Positions 1 to 8,519 of a stretch of DNA of 64,000 nucleotides are shown piece by piece (position 1 is the first letter of the stretch; every line of letters begins with the position of its first letter). This DNA comes from Paracoccaceae bacterium Fryx2 (GTDB lineage: Bacteria; Pseudomonadota; Alphaproteobacteria; Rhodobacterales; Rhodobacteraceae). A program made the translations under genes and the position numbers. The stretch covers positions 2,232,001 through 2,296,000 of the forward strand of contig JAVSGI010000005.1 in NCBI GenBank assembly GCA_032334235.1, written 5' to 3'. The notes beneath the pieces were generated by a model. It did not search any database. It was not told where the DNA came from and saw only the letters and a program-made list of their open reading frames with translations.

Positions 1-27
1 CCGGCGGGGATATTTTTGCCAAGATGA
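1..27 (-). repeat. Rhodobacteraceae-type intergenic repeat, copy 1
   Basis: Read on the minus strand this is CATCTTGGC-AAAAATATCCCCGCCGG, cut by the window edge. Near-identical copies lie at 4709-4740, 26961-26981 and 51518-51550, with a diverged one at 4865-4891. All are between genes. The function is unknown to me; the similarity is seen directly. Confidence 0.75.
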
Positions 28-87
28 ATGGGCTGGCGGGTTGAGCGTCGCGGCTGGTCCGGCATCAGGATCAGCTGGCCACACAGA

Positions 88-183
88 CGGAGCGTTTTCC
101 GGGCGCGCCCCTCCCGGCCCGGCCAGGGGTGGCCGGGCGTTCGGCGCTGAAAACGCTCCACCGGAGCGTTTTCCGGGCGCGCC
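88..183. repeat. Direct repeat pair with hairpins downstream of the L,D-transpeptidase gene
   Basis: A 22-bp sequence (CGGAGCG-TTTTCC-GGGCGCGCC) occurs at 88-109 and again at 162-183. Between the copies is a hairpin at 118-137 with arms CCCGGCCA and TGGCCGGG around GGGG. The right copy forms half of the terminator-like stem at 149-173. The arrangement looks like a duplicated terminator module. Confidence 0.7.
149..173 (-). terminator. Hairpin terminator for the L,D-transpeptidase gene
   Basis: Perfect 11-bp inverted repeat GAAAACGCTCC / GGAGCGTTTTC with a 3-nt loop, starting 10 bases past the stop codon of the minus-strand gene. The T-run lies in the 3' arm on either strand, so it could act in both directions. 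Confidence 0.6.
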
Positions 184-882
184 TCACCCCTGCAGGGCGG
201 GGATGGCGCGGCCGTGTTCGTCGTCCATCATCGGGCCTTCAAGCTCCAGCGATTCCTGGGCGGTTCGCACCCTGACCAGCGTGCCGAGATCCACCTGGTT
301 GAACAGGTGGATCGCATCCTGGTTGAACAGCCGGATGCAGCCCGCCGAGGTCGCCCGCCCGATCGAGGCGTTGTCAACCGTGCCATGAATGCGGAAATAG
401 GTGTCGCGGCCGCCGCGATAGAGGTAGAGCGCCCTCGCCCCCAGCGGGTTTTCCAGCCCGCCCGGCAGGCCGCCCGCATATTGCGCATAGGTTTCCGGCT
501 GGGTGCGGATCATGTTGCGCGTCGGCGTCCAGGACGGCCAGTGTTCCTTGCGGCTGACAGTGGAACTGCCGCGAATGGTCAGACCCTCGCGCCCGACCGC
601 GATGGCATAGCGCGTGGCCCGACCGCCGTCCTGCACATGGTAAAGCTTGCGCGCGAAGGTATCGATCACGATGGTGCCCGGCGCCTCGGGCCCCGGATAG
701 TCCACCTCGGCGCGCGGTTGCGTGCCTTGCAGGAAGGACGGGTCGACCGGCTCGATGAAGAAGGCGCCATCCTGCACCCCGGCATATTCCTCCGGGGTTT
801 CGGTGACGATGGGCTGGCCGCTGCAGGCAGCCAGAAACAGGATCGCCGCAAGGGCGAAAAGGCGGGAAAGGATGGGGGTCAC
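184..882 (-). CDS. L,D-transpeptidase (YkuD fold) lipoprotein
   Basis: Predicted periplasmic L,D-transpeptidase that forms 3-3 peptidoglycan cross-links or attaches protein to peptidoglycan. From the GTG at 882 the product is 232 aa and begins with a lipoprotein signal peptide ending in the lipobox LAAC (Cys20). The YkuD domain fills the C-terminal two thirds and carries the signature IHGT followed by TSAGCIRL, which supplies the catalytic His and Cys. I chose the GTG because it gives a clean signal peptide and has an AGGGA element just upstream. An ATG at 918 is the alternative, and longer readings would run into the neighbouring gene. Followed directly by a hairpin terminator. Confidence 0.85.
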   Translation of the reverse strand: MTPILSRLFALAAILFLAACSGQPIVTETPEEYAGVQDGAFFIEPVDPSFLQGTQPRAEVDYPGPEAPGTIVIDTFARKLYHVQDGGRATRYAIAVGREGLTIRGSSTVSRKEHWPSWTPTRNMIRTQPETYAQYAGGLPGGLENPLGARALYLYRGGRDTYFRIHGTVDNASIGRATSAGCIRLFNQDAIHLFNQVDLGTLVRVRTAQESLELEGPMMDDEHGRAIPALQG

Positions 883-1018
883 GGCGGTCCCTGCTGCATG
901 TGTTCGGTCGGCAAACATGCGCCACGACGCCGGACCAAGGTCAAGCCCCCCCGCCTCGAATGGAAAAGAAAAGCCCCCGGACGATGCGCCCGGGGGACGA
1001 TTCGGGCCGCGGAACGGC

Positions 1019-3202
1019 CTATTGCACCGCGCCGACCGACCAGAACAGCGTTTCGCCCGAACTGTCGTCAACCCCGTCGTTGTCGGTGACGACATAGCCG
1101 GTGCCTGCCGCGTCGATGGCGAAGCCCTCGACCTTGTCGACGATGTAGCCGTTCAGCACCGTCAGATCGGGCAGCAGGTCGCGCACCAGTTCCTTGGTCA
1201 TCACCGGCAGCGTGCCGCCGAGTTCGGCAGGAACCATCTGCGAGGCCGCGACGCGGTAGATCTTCTTGGTCGCCGCAACCCCGGCAATCTGGTTGTCGCG
1301 CTCGACGATGTAGACCCAGTCGCCGTGCAGCGTGATTTCCGAAAGCCCCATCCAGGCCCCGTCGGTCGGCGCATCGAGCGGGTAATGCACGGCACCCCAG
1401 GTTTCGGTATCGGTGTTGTAGGCCACCAGCTTGACCATGCCTTTCGGGTCGTCCTTCCATTCGCGCTGCATCGCCATCCACAGCACGTCGCCGGCCACCG
1501 TAATGCCCTCGAACCCGAACCGGATTTCATGTGCCAGCAGGTCGGTCGGCAACGCGATTTCCTGCTTGATCTCGCCCTTGGCGTTGACGTTGTAGATCGC
1601 GTGCGGGATCAGCCGGTCGCTGCGCCCTTCCGAGGCCAGCCAGAAGCCGCCCTTGCCATCCAGCGCCACGCCTTCGATGTCGAGCTTCTGCGCCGCCTGC
1701 CCGAACCGCCTGACCAGCAGCGCCTCGGTGATCCGCGCCGGTTTCTGCGTGGCATCAATGGTATAGATGGTCGGCGCCATGCCATAGACGCTATCGGACA
1801 CGGCATAAAGCTTGCCCGGCACCGCAGCATCCGCCACCAGCCCCGACAGCGCACCCCAGCCGATCGGCCCTTCGGACCCGGCCGAGGTGATCATCGGATA
1901 GGCCGGCGCACCCTCGCCCAGCGCGTAGATCATCACATGCGCCGGGGCGAGGCCGTCCTCGCGCAGATCGACCTCGTTGGCGGTCACGAACAGGCCGCGT
2001 TCGGGAATGGCGACCATGCCTTCGGGTGACACGCCCGAGGGCAGAAGCTGCTTCAGCACCGGGGCCGCCGGGTCGGTCAGGTCATAGACCCCGACCACCG
2101 AACCGCGTTCCGAGGCAACGAACCCCATCGGCACGCCGTCGAACGTGGCGATTTCCACCGATTCAAGCTCCACGCCCTTGGAATGCGAGCGGTGCTCGGG
2201 GTAATGCCCGATCTCGGCAATCGCCCGCTCCAGCTTTCCCGCGTCCTCATAGACCACCGACCCGTCGCGCGCGAAGATCGTCCAGCCGCGCGACCCGCCT
2301 TTCCAGTCGCCCTCGTTGGCGACCGCAATATGGTCGTTGCCCAGCCATTTCATCCCGTCCGGCTCGCGCAGGCGCGCCTGCTGGTTCTGGTCGAAGGCCA
2401 TCCGCCCGTCGCGGGCGGTGTCGATGCCCGCCAGATCCACCGACCCGGCGCTGAAATGCCCGGACACCGTGCCATCGGCCCCGATGATGACGATGTGGTT
2501 GTTTTCCTGCAGGGTCACGGCAATCTCGCCCGCGTCGTTGATCGCCACGAATTCGGGTTCGGCATCCTCGGGGGCGATTTCGGCAAGGCCGGTGACCTCG
2601 ATCTTCAGTAGCCCAGCGCAATCGGCCACGCCATCCGCGACCGGAACCTTGACCACATAGCCCGAGGGCAGTTGCGGAATCGCGCCGTCATTGACATCCT
2701 CGTCGCGCTCGTTCTCGATGGCGATGGCGAGGAACGACCCGTCCTTGGCGCGCGCCACTGAATCGGGCTGCCCGCCCAGATCGCATTCCGCCTCGATTTC
2801 GCGCGACGCCAGATCGACCGTCACCAGCTTGCCCGAGGGATTGGTGAAGCTTTCCGAGGTGTTGACGGCGGTATACACCTTGCCGCCGATGATCTGCGCC
2901 GTGGTCGGCTCGCCGCCCATGTCGATGTTGCCGTGCGGCTTGGGTGCGGCCGGGTCGGTGATGTCGATCAGCCCGATCACGCCCAGCGGGCTGTCGGTGT
3001 AGACCAGCGTCATGCCATCCTCGCTGGCGGCGATGATTTCGGCGCTGGTCGGGCGGGCCAGGTCTTCGCCCGCCGCCATGTTCAGCGGCGTGGCAAAGCT
3101 GGCCACGCGGTTGAAGCTGGTTTCGGCCAGCGCCGGCAGCGCCGCCGTGATCGCCAGGGCCGAGGTCAGTCCGGCAAGCCTGCCGAGGGGGGTGAAGATC
3201 AT
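1019..3202 (-). CDS. Secreted phytase-like/esterase-like beta-propeller protein
   Basis: A 727-aa exported protein with a clear Sec signal peptide (about residues 1-26, ending ALPALAE). The first ~420 residues look like WD/YVTN-type beta-propeller repeats. From about residue 430 the sequence matches the 'esterase-like activity of phytase' domain style, with motifs such as LDIEGVALD, FEGITV and GLSEITL. Such proteins are periplasmic or extracellular and are tied to phosphate-ester use, but the exact substrate cannot be read from sequence. The start is supported by AAGAGGA about 8 nt upstream. Creatinase lies upstream on the same strand, and I see no functional link between them. Confidence 0.75.
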   Translation of the reverse strand: MIFTPLGRLAGLTSALAITAALPALAETSFNRVASFATPLNMAAGEDLARPTSAEIIAASEDGMTLVYTDSPLGVIGLIDITDPAAPKPHGNIDMGGEPTTAQIIGGKVYTAVNTSESFTNPSGKLVTVDLASREIEAECDLGGQPDSVARAKDGSFLAIAIENERDEDVNDGAIPQLPSGYVVKVPVADGVADCAGLLKIEVTGLAEIAPEDAEPEFVAINDAGEIAVTLQENNHIVIIGADGTVSGHFSAGSVDLAGIDTARDGRMAFDQNQQARLREPDGMKWLGNDHIAVANEGDWKGGSRGWTIFARDGSVVYEDAGKLERAIAEIGHYPEHRSHSKGVELESVEIATFDGVPMGFVASERGSVVGVYDLTDPAAPVLKQLLPSGVSPEGMVAIPERGLFVTANEVDLREDGLAPAHVMIYALGEGAPAYPMITSAGSEGPIGWGALSGLVADAAVPGKLYAVSDSVYGMAPTIYTIDATQKPARITEALLVRRFGQAAQKLDIEGVALDGKGGFWLASEGRSDRLIPHAIYNVNAKGEIKQEIALPTDLLAHEIRFGFEGITVAGDVLWMAMQREWKDDPKGMVKLVAYNTDTETWGAVHYPLDAPTDGAWMGLSEITLHGDWVYIVERDNQIAGVAATKKIYRVAASQMVPAELGGTLPVMTKELVRDLLPDLTVLNGYIVDKVEGFAIDAAGTGYVVTDNDGVDDSSGETLFWSVGAVQ

Positions 3203-3293
3203 GGGGCCATTCCTCTTGCGGATCGTTGTCCGGGCGAGGAATGGCCGCCGGGCATGACAGCCGGGTGACAGCAGCGCGACAGTTCTGCGACGG

Positions 3294-4505
3294 CTAGCCG
3301 ACCACGTTGAACGCAGGGCCGTAGGGGTAGCCAGTGATGTTTTCCGGGCCGTCCTCGGTCACCACGAAGATGTCATGCTCGCGGTAGCCGCCCGCCCCCG
3401 GCTGGCCTTCGGGGATGGTCAGCATCGGTTCCATGCTGATCACCATGCCGGGCTCCAGCACGGTGTCGATGTCCTCGCGCAGTTCCAGCCCGGCCTCGCG
3501 GCCGTAGTAATGGCTCAGCACCCCGAAGCTGTGGCCATAGCCGAAGGTGCGGTATTGCAGCAGGTCGCGGTCGGCCAGGAAGGCGTTGATCTGCGCGGTG
3601 ATGCCGGAACAACTGGCACCCGGTTGCAGCAGCGTCATGCCGTATTCATGCGCCGCCACATTCGCCTCCCAGATCTTCAGGCTGGCGTCATCGACCGCGC
3701 CCACGAACATCGTGCGCTCCAGCGCGGTGTAATAGCCCGAGATCATCGGGAAGCAGTTCAGGCTGAGGATGTCGCCGCGCTTCAGCTTACGGTTGGTCAC
3801 CGGGTTGTGCGCGCCATCGGTGTTGATGCCCGACTGGAACCACACCCAGGTGTCGCGGTATTCGGCATCGGGGAAGCGCCGCGCGATCTCGCGTTCCATC
3901 GCGTCGCGCCCGGCGATGGCGACCTCCAGTTCGCTTACCCCTTCCCGCACCGCGTCGCGGATGGCGTGGCCGCCGGCATCGGCCACATTCGCCCCCTGCC
4001 GGATCAGCGCGATTTCGGCGGGCGATTTCATCATGCGCTGCGCCATGGTGGCGGGAGCGATATCCATGCCGCGCTTGGGTGCAAGGTAGGTGTTCAGCTT
4101 TTCCGAACGTTCCAGCGTCAGGTGGTCGGCCTCGCAGCCGATGGCCCGGCCGATGCCGGTGACCGAGGCCACCGCCCGCCACATGTTGCCGCGCTTCCAG
4201 TCGGTGTAGGTGATGTTGTCGCCGTGACAGCGCCGCCACGGCTGGCCCGCGTCGATGCCCGCGCTGATGGTCACGCAGTCGGTCGCCGTCACCACGCAGG
4301 CATAGGGCCGCCCGAAGCTGCAATAAAGGAACCCGGAATAGTAGGCGACATTGTGCATCGAGGTCAGCACCACGGCATCCAGCCCGTGCAGTTCCATGAT
4401 GTCGCGCAGACCGGCAATCCGGTCTTCGTATTCCTCGGCCGCAAAAGGCAGCGGCGCCTTGGTGCCGTTGTGAAAGCGGTAATACTCCGGGCGTTGCAGC
4501 GTCAT
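3294..4505 (-). CDS. Creatinase (creatine amidinohydrolase, EC 3.5.3.3)
   Basis: Hydrolyses creatine to sarcosine and urea. The 403-aa product from the ATG at 4505 matches the length of the classical Pseudomonas enzyme. It shares long stretches with it from memory, for example YCSFGRPYA, GQPWRR, GINTDGAHNPVT, LSLNCFPMI and FGYGHSFG. His233 in GAHNPVT corresponds to the catalytic His of the family, which has the M24 'pita-bread' fold without metal. GAGGT lies 6 nt upstream of the chosen start; the reading frame is open further upstream but that part is not protein-like. No sarcosine oxidase or creatininase gene is in the window, so any pathway partners are elsewhere. Confidence 0.92.
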   Translation of the reverse strand: MTLQRPEYYRFHNGTKAPLPFAAEEYEDRIAGLRDIMELHGLDAVVLTSMHNVAYYSGFLYCSFGRPYACVVTATDCVTISAGIDAGQPWRRCHGDNITYTDWKRGNMWRAVASVTGIGRAIGCEADHLTLERSEKLNTYLAPKRGMDIAPATMAQRMMKSPAEIALIRQGANVADAGGHAIRDAVREGVSELEVAIAGRDAMEREIARRFPDAEYRDTWVWFQSGINTDGAHNPVTNRKLKRGDILSLNCFPMISGYYTALERTMFVGAVDDASLKIWEANVAAHEYGMTLLQPGASCSGITAQINAFLADRDLLQYRTFGYGHSFGVLSHYYGREAGLELREDIDTVLEPGMVISMEPMLTIPEGQPGAGGYREHDIFVVTEDGPENITGYPYGPAFNVVG

Positions 4506-4708
4506 GTCCGACCTCGTGCAGGGGGTCGGCACTCGGCCTGGACCCCGAAAGATCCCGGCGTGCAGGACGGATGCAGGCAACCCTGCAAGCAACGGGGCTG
4601 TGCCCCTGCGGCGACGCCATCGCCACGGCTCGGGCCAAGAATACCGATGCCGACGCCCCGCACAAGACCTGATCGAAACGCCTCTGGTGATGAAACCGGA
4701 CATGCCCT

Positions 4709-4740
4709 TTCATCTTGGCCCAAATATCCCCGCCGGAGGC
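4709..4740 (+). repeat. Intergenic repeat, copy 2
   Basis: TTCATCTTGG-CCCAAATATC-CCCGCCGGAGGC. It differs from copies 1 and 4 only in the A-run (CCCAAA in place of CAAAAA). Confidence 0.75.
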
Positions 4741-4864
4741 ATCCGCCGAACGGGCCAGGTGCCGCGCCGGGCAGTCACGCGCGGCCCGTGACCCCGACGC
4801 CGACATCTGGCAGGATGGCGGGGAAAAGGGGGGCTGTCTGCCCCCCTCGCCCGTGCCGGGCTCA

Positions 4865-4891
4865 CCCCCCGAGGGTATTTGGACCAATGAG
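4865..4891 (-). repeat. Diverged intergenic repeat, copy 3
   Basis: On the minus strand it reads CTCATTGGTCC-AAATACCCTC-GGGGG, a variant of the same element with the CATxTTGG head and the A-rich centre. It lies immediately before the start codon of the S58 hydrolase and so could form part of its leader. Confidence 0.5.
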
Positions 4892-4903
4892 AAAGGGCGA
4901 AGG

Positions 4904-5900
4904 ATGAGGGCGGGCGCGCGCAATCTGATCACCGATGTTGCGGGGCTGCGGGTGGGGAATGCCCATGACGCGGGGCTGCGCAGCGGGGCGACGGTGTTGC
5001 TGGGGGATGCGCCGTTCGTGGCGGCGGTGCAGGTGACGGGCGGCGCGCCCGGGACGCGCGAGACCGATCTGCTGGCGCCCGAACGGCTGGTGCAGCAGGT
5101 TGAACGCGCTGGTGCTTTCTGGCGGGTCGGCGTTCGGGCTGGACGCGGCCTCGGGCGTGGCGGACGGGTTGCGGGCGCTGGGGCGGGGGTTCGCGGTGGG
5201 GGACCAGCGGGTGCCAATCGTGCCGGGGGCCATCCTGTTCGATCTGCTGAACGGCGGCGCCAAGGATTGGGGCGAGAACCCTTACAAGGCTTTGGGGCGG
5301 GCGGCGCTGGCGGCAGCGGGGACGGAGTTCGCGCTGGGCACGGCGGGGGCCGGATATGGCGCGCTGACCGGGCGGTTGAAGGGCGGGCTCGGCTCGGCCT
5401 CGGCGGTGCTGGACAACGGGGTGACGGTGGGGGCGCTGGTGGCGATGAATGCGCTGGGGTCGGTGACGGTGGGCGACGGGCCGCAGTTCTGGGCCGCGCC
5501 GTGGGAGATCGGGGGCGAGTTCGGCGGGCTGGGGGTGGCGAGGCGGTTCGATCCGGGGCACGAGCCATTGCCGCGAAAGCGGATGGGCGAAGCGACCACC
5601 ATTGCCATCGTGGCCACCGATGCCGCGCTGACCCGGGCGCAGGCGCTGCGGCTGGCGGTCGCGGCCCATGACGGCATGGCGCGGGCCATCGTGCCGTCGC
5701 ATACGCTGCTCGACGGCGATCTGGTGTTTGCGGCGGCGACCGGGACGCGGGTGCTGGCCGACCCGGTGGCGGATGCCTTCGGGCTGGGCCATGCCGCTGC
5801 CTGCGTGCTGGCACGGGCGATAACGCGGGCGGTGTATCTGGCGACGCCCCTGCCGGGCGACGTGCAGCAGGCCTGGGCGGCGCGGTTCACCAGCGGGTGA
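4904..5900 (+). pseudogene. S58/NylC-type N-terminal nucleophile hydrolase, frameshifted
   Basis: The family comprises self-cleaving aminopeptidases/amidases (DmpA, NylC). Residues 1-66 are encoded in one frame from the ATG at 4904 (NLITDVAGLRVGNA, GGAPGTRETDLLAPE). The rest continues in the next frame (NALVLSGGSAFGLDAASG, VPIVPGAILFDLLNGG). The junction is at about 5100-5101, where GTTGAAC stands where GTGAAC would read VN, so one extra T explains everything. Repaired, the protein is 331 aa, normal for the family. GEATTIAIVATD places the likely nucleophile Thr at about residue 231. The downstream part is intact, so this is either a recent inactivation or a sequencing error. Confidence 0.8.
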
Positions 5901-6330
5901 GGGCGTCTTCGTCGCAGGCTTTCGCCGCGACCCAGGTGGCACCGGAGGCGGTGATCTCGCGCTTCCAGAAGGGCGCGCGGGATTTCAGGTAGTCCATCAG
6001 GAAGTCGGCAGCCGCGAACGCCTCGGCGCGGTGCGGGGCGGCCGTGGCGACCATCATGATCGGCGCGCCGGGGGGCAGGCGGCCGTGGCGGTGGATCACC
6101 AGGCAGTCGCGCAGCGACCAGCGGGTTGCGGCCTGCCCGGCGATGGCGGTGATGGCGCGTTCGGTCATGCCGGGGTAATGCTCGATCTCCATCGCCAGCA
6201 GGTCGCCGGTGGCGGTGTTGCGCACGATGCCGGTGAAGGTGACGATGGCCCCGACCCCGGTCACGCCAGCAGCGAAGGCGGCGGTTTCGGCACCGATGTC
6301 GAAGGCTTCGGCCTGCACGGCGATCCGCAT
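5887..6330 (-). CDS. moaE: Molybdopterin synthase catalytic subunit MoaE
   Basis: Large subunit of molybdopterin synthase, which inserts two sulfurs into precursor Z (cPMP) to make molybdopterin using MoaD thiocarboxylate. The 147-aa product has the family hallmarks: VTFTGIVR near the N-terminus, IHRHGRLPPG in the middle, AAPHRAEAF, and the Lys-bearing block LKSRAPFWKRE that forms the active site. It lies one base after the moaD stop codon. Its 3' end overlaps the convergent S58 gene by 14 nt. Molybdenum cofactor is needed by the formate dehydrogenase encoded further along. Confidence 0.95.
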   Translation of the reverse strand: MRIAVQAEAFDIGAETAAFAAGVTGVGAIVTFTGIVRNTATGDLLAMEIEHYPGMTERAITAIAGQAATRWSLRDCLVIHRHGRLPPGAPIMMVATAAPHRAEAFAAADFLMDYLKSRAPFWKREITASGATWVAAKACDEDALTRW

Positions 6331-6331
6331 C

Positions 6332-6580
6332 TCAGCCCCCGGTCATAGGCGGGAAGAAGGCGACCTCGCGCACCCCGGCGAGCGGGGCCGAGAAGTCGGC
6401 GAGTTCCTGGTCAAGCGCCACGCGCAGCGCAGCAAGGTCGGCGAAGGCCACGGCGTAGCGGTCCTCGCGGGCGGCCAGTTCGGCGACGAGATCGGCGACG
6501 GTGGCGGCTTCGGTCTCGATCCGTTCGCGCGGCAGGCCGATGCGTTCGCGGACCCAGGCGAAGTAGAGCACGTCGATCAT
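6332..6580 (-). CDS. moaD: Molybdopterin synthase sulfur carrier subunit MoaD
   Basis: Small ubiquitin-like sulfur carrier of 82 aa. It ends in the obligatory Gly-Gly (FPPMTGG), which is adenylated and converted to the thiocarboxylate. The N-terminus MIDVLYFAWVRERIG is typical of the family. The start ATG overlaps the pgsA stop as ATGA, and the stop is one base before moaE, so pgsA-moaD-moaE are translationally coupled. Confidence 0.95.
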   Translation of the reverse strand: MIDVLYFAWVRERIGLPRERIETEAATVADLVAELAAREDRYAVAFADLAALRVALDQELADFSAPLAGVREVAFFPPMTGG

Positions 6581-7242
6581 GGCTCGTCCTTCAGGTAGGG
6601 CAGGGATTTGCGGAAGTAGTCGTAACCGGTGAGGAACGTCAGCCCCGCCGCGATCCAGATCAGCCAGAGGCCGACGAGCGTCGCCAGCGAGGAACAGCCG
6701 CGCGTGCCGCAGGAACGCAGCGGGTCGGCGATGCCGGCCGTCACCGCCTCGGCATACTGATCGACGGTCATGCCCTGGCGGGCGATGCCTTCGACGTGTT
6801 CCAGCCCGGTGCCGAGGAACAGCACCGCAATCGCCACCATCTGGGCCGTGGTCTTCCACTTGGCGAGGTTTGTCACCTTCAGCAGGCCCGCCTTCGCGCC
6901 GAGGAATTCGCGCAGGCCCGACACGAAGACCTCGCGGAACAGGATGATGGTGACGGGCAGGATCAGCCAGGGGTTCATCCCGGAGTAGCCGGTGATGATC
7001 ACGAGGGCGATCACCACCATCGCCTTGTCGGCGATCGGGTCGAGCATGGCGCCGAAGCGGGATTCCTGTTTCCACAGCCGGGCGAGGTAGCCGTCGAAGA
7101 AATCGGTGATGGCGGCCAGCACGAACAGGGCCAGCGCGAACCAGTCGGCGTAGGGGCGGTGGAAATACAGGAACATGATCGCGACGCCGGGGGCTGCGAT
7201 CAGACGGAGGAGCGTGAGGATGTTCGGAATGTTCCACGTCAT
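6577..7242 (-). CDS. pgsA: CDP-diacylglycerol-glycerol-3-phosphate 3-phosphatidyltransferase
   Basis: Makes phosphatidylglycerol phosphate, the committed step to PG and cardiolipin, in the inner membrane. The 221-aa protein starts MTWNIPNILTLLRL and has several hydrophobic segments. It carries the CDP-alcohol phosphotransferase signature DG-x2-AR-x8-G-x3-D-x3-D, seen as DGYLAR followed by GAMLDPIADK. It is first in a coupled pgsA-moaD-moaE operon. The promoter probably lies in the AT-rich island at 7325-7400, which also contains a 16-bp palindrome. Confidence 0.93.
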   Translation of the reverse strand: MTWNIPNILTLLRLIAAPGVAIMFLYFHRPYADWFALALFVLAAITDFFDGYLARLWKQESRFGAMLDPIADKAMVVIALVIITGYSGMNPWLILPVTIILFREVFVSGLREFLGAKAGLLKVTNLAKWKTTAQMVAIAVLFLGTGLEHVEGIARQGMTVDQYAEAVTAGIADPLRSCGTRGCSSLATLVGLWLIWIAAGLTFLTGYDYFRKSLPYLKDEP

Positions 7243-8060
7243 GCCCGAGGAATAGCAGGGGAAAGGGTCGGGGGGAAAGGGGGGATTGCGGGGGTGAGGC
7301 GGCGGGCGGCCACGGGCGGGTTTTTCACGCGTGAAAATGGTTTCAAGCCATTGTTTTTATGATATTTATTATAATTTGTTAACGAACTTTCAACTTTCTG
7401 CCCGCGGCCGGACAGGTGCCTTCGGGGTGGCGGGCACCGCGGCGGCAGGGCTTCGGAGGGGTCACATTGGCGCCCGGGGGCACTGGGGGAGAGCCGTGCC
7501 GGGGCGTGACTCCGGGGTTTCGGAAGCCGCAGGTCCGGGGGTTCCGGGGCGCATCCGGGGGGCAAGGGCGGCAGTGCGTTGGGGGGCGGCCGGGGATTGG
7601 CGGGGCGCTCGGGGGTGGTGGTTGTCACATTGGCTCCTGTGGGCAAGGGGCCCGGAAGGGGGGTGGAGCCTTTGGGGCGCATGACCGATGGTTGGCCGGG
7701 CACCTCCGGGGTGGGTGGCGCAAGGGCCTTGGGGGTGTGGGAACGGGCGTCCGATGTGCGGGTTCATCCGGGATTGCGGGAGTGGCAAGGGAGCGTTTCG
7801 GCGCCTTGGGGGCGCGGGGGGCGGCGGGTGCCGGGGCGGGCATCCGGGTTTGCCGGGGCCGCAGGGGCCGCAGGGGCCGGGGTTCGGGGCACGGCTGGGG
7901 AGGCGGGGGCCTGGGCTGCATCCGGGGGGTTCGGCGGTGGCAGGCCGAGGGGGTGGGCGGGGTGCGGCACCCTGCCGCGTGTCGGGGGCGGACGGAAGTC
8001 GGCACGGAGAGCGTTAGAACCGGTGTCTGCCTCGGGCAGATGAAAGCAAAGGACAATCTC
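7243..8060. other. G-skewed, apparently non-coding region between pgsA and cytochrome c'
   Basis: From 7400 to about 8030 the plus strand is strikingly rich in G-runs, with loose repeats of GCATCCGGGG and a repeated GTCACATTGGC (near 7462 and 7624). Open frames exist in all phases but encode only Gly/Arg/Pro-rich shadows with no family resemblance. The last ~20 bases form the cytochrome c' leader. I see no gene here. Confidence 0.6.
7322..7337. promoter_or_regulatory. Perfect 16-bp palindrome TTTTCACG-CGTGAAAA
   Basis: A perfect inverted repeat about 80 nt upstream of the pgsA start, next to the most AT-rich DNA of the region (7338-7400, GATATTTATTATAAT). Two-fold symmetry and position fit an operator for a dimeric regulator of pgsA. 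No regulator is assigned. Confidence 0.5.
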
Positions 8061-8516
8061 ATGCGTCACTTCCTTCTTGCCGCACTTATCGTTGCCACCC
8101 CTGCCGTTGCGCTGGCCGACCCGGTCGAAGAGACCATCGCGGCCCGCCGCGGATACTTCAATCTGGTCGGGCTGGAGTTCAAGCCGATTGCCGCCATGGC
8201 CAAGGGTGACATGGCCTATGACGCCGAAGCGGTGAAGGCCCATGCCGCCGACCTGCTGACCCTGACGCAATACACCCAGGGCGACCTGATGATGCCGGGA
8301 ACCTCGGTGGCCGAGGCCCCGGGCAAGACCCGTTCCAAGGCCGAGATCTGGACCGACATGCCGGGCTATCAGGCCAAGGGCACGGCCTTCGTCGAGGCGG
8401 TCATCGCGCTGAACGCGGCGGCGGCCGGGCCGCAGGCCGACCTTGGCGCGGCGGTCGCCAAGCTGGGCGGCACCTGCAAGGATTGCCACGATTCCTACCG
8501 CACCAAGGACTTCTGA
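8061..8516 (+). CDS. Cytochrome c' (periplasmic c-type cytochrome)
   Basis: A 151-aa exported protein with a signal peptide cleaved near AVALA (residue ~19). The mature part is a four-helix cytochrome c'-like domain ending in the single haem motif CKDCH (Cys139, Cys142, His143), close to the C-terminus as is typical. Proteins of this family bind NO or serve as electron carriers. The start at 8061 is preceded by AAAGGAC. An in-frame ATG at 8040 is less likely. Three bases separate it from the b561 gene, implying an operon and a redox partnership. Confidence 0.9.
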   Translation: MRHFLLAALIVATPAVALADPVEETIAARRGYFNLVGLEFKPIAAMAKGDMAYDAEAVKAHAADLLTLTQYTQGDLMMPGTSVAEAPGKTRSKAEIWTDMPGYQAKGTAFVEAVIALNAAAAGPQADLGAAVAKLGGTCKDCHDSYRTKDF

Positions 8517-8519
8517 GCC

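Larger units (their letters stand above)
4506..4903. other. Divergent intergenic region, creatinase / S58 hydrolase
   Basis: About 400 bases with no convincing gene. It holds a GGGGC-TGT-GCCCC hairpin at 4594-4606, one repeat copy at 4709-4740, a strong hairpin at 4828-4846 (GGGGGGC-TGTCT-GCCCCCC) and a diverged inverted repeat copy at 4865-4891. Promoters for both flanking genes must lie here, but I could not fix a clear -35/-10 pair. Confidence 0.6.

Noticed and set aside
7322-7337. parS-like centromere site
   Set aside because: The palindrome has two extra central bases and lacks the outer TG/CA of parS; no parAB genes are nearby.
7688-8017. Collagen-like Gly-rich frame (GLPGPQGPQGP) in the G-skewed region
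   Set aside because: The pattern comes from a short repeat of GGGGCCGCA; there is no ribosome site, no sustained Gly-x-y repeat and no export signal.
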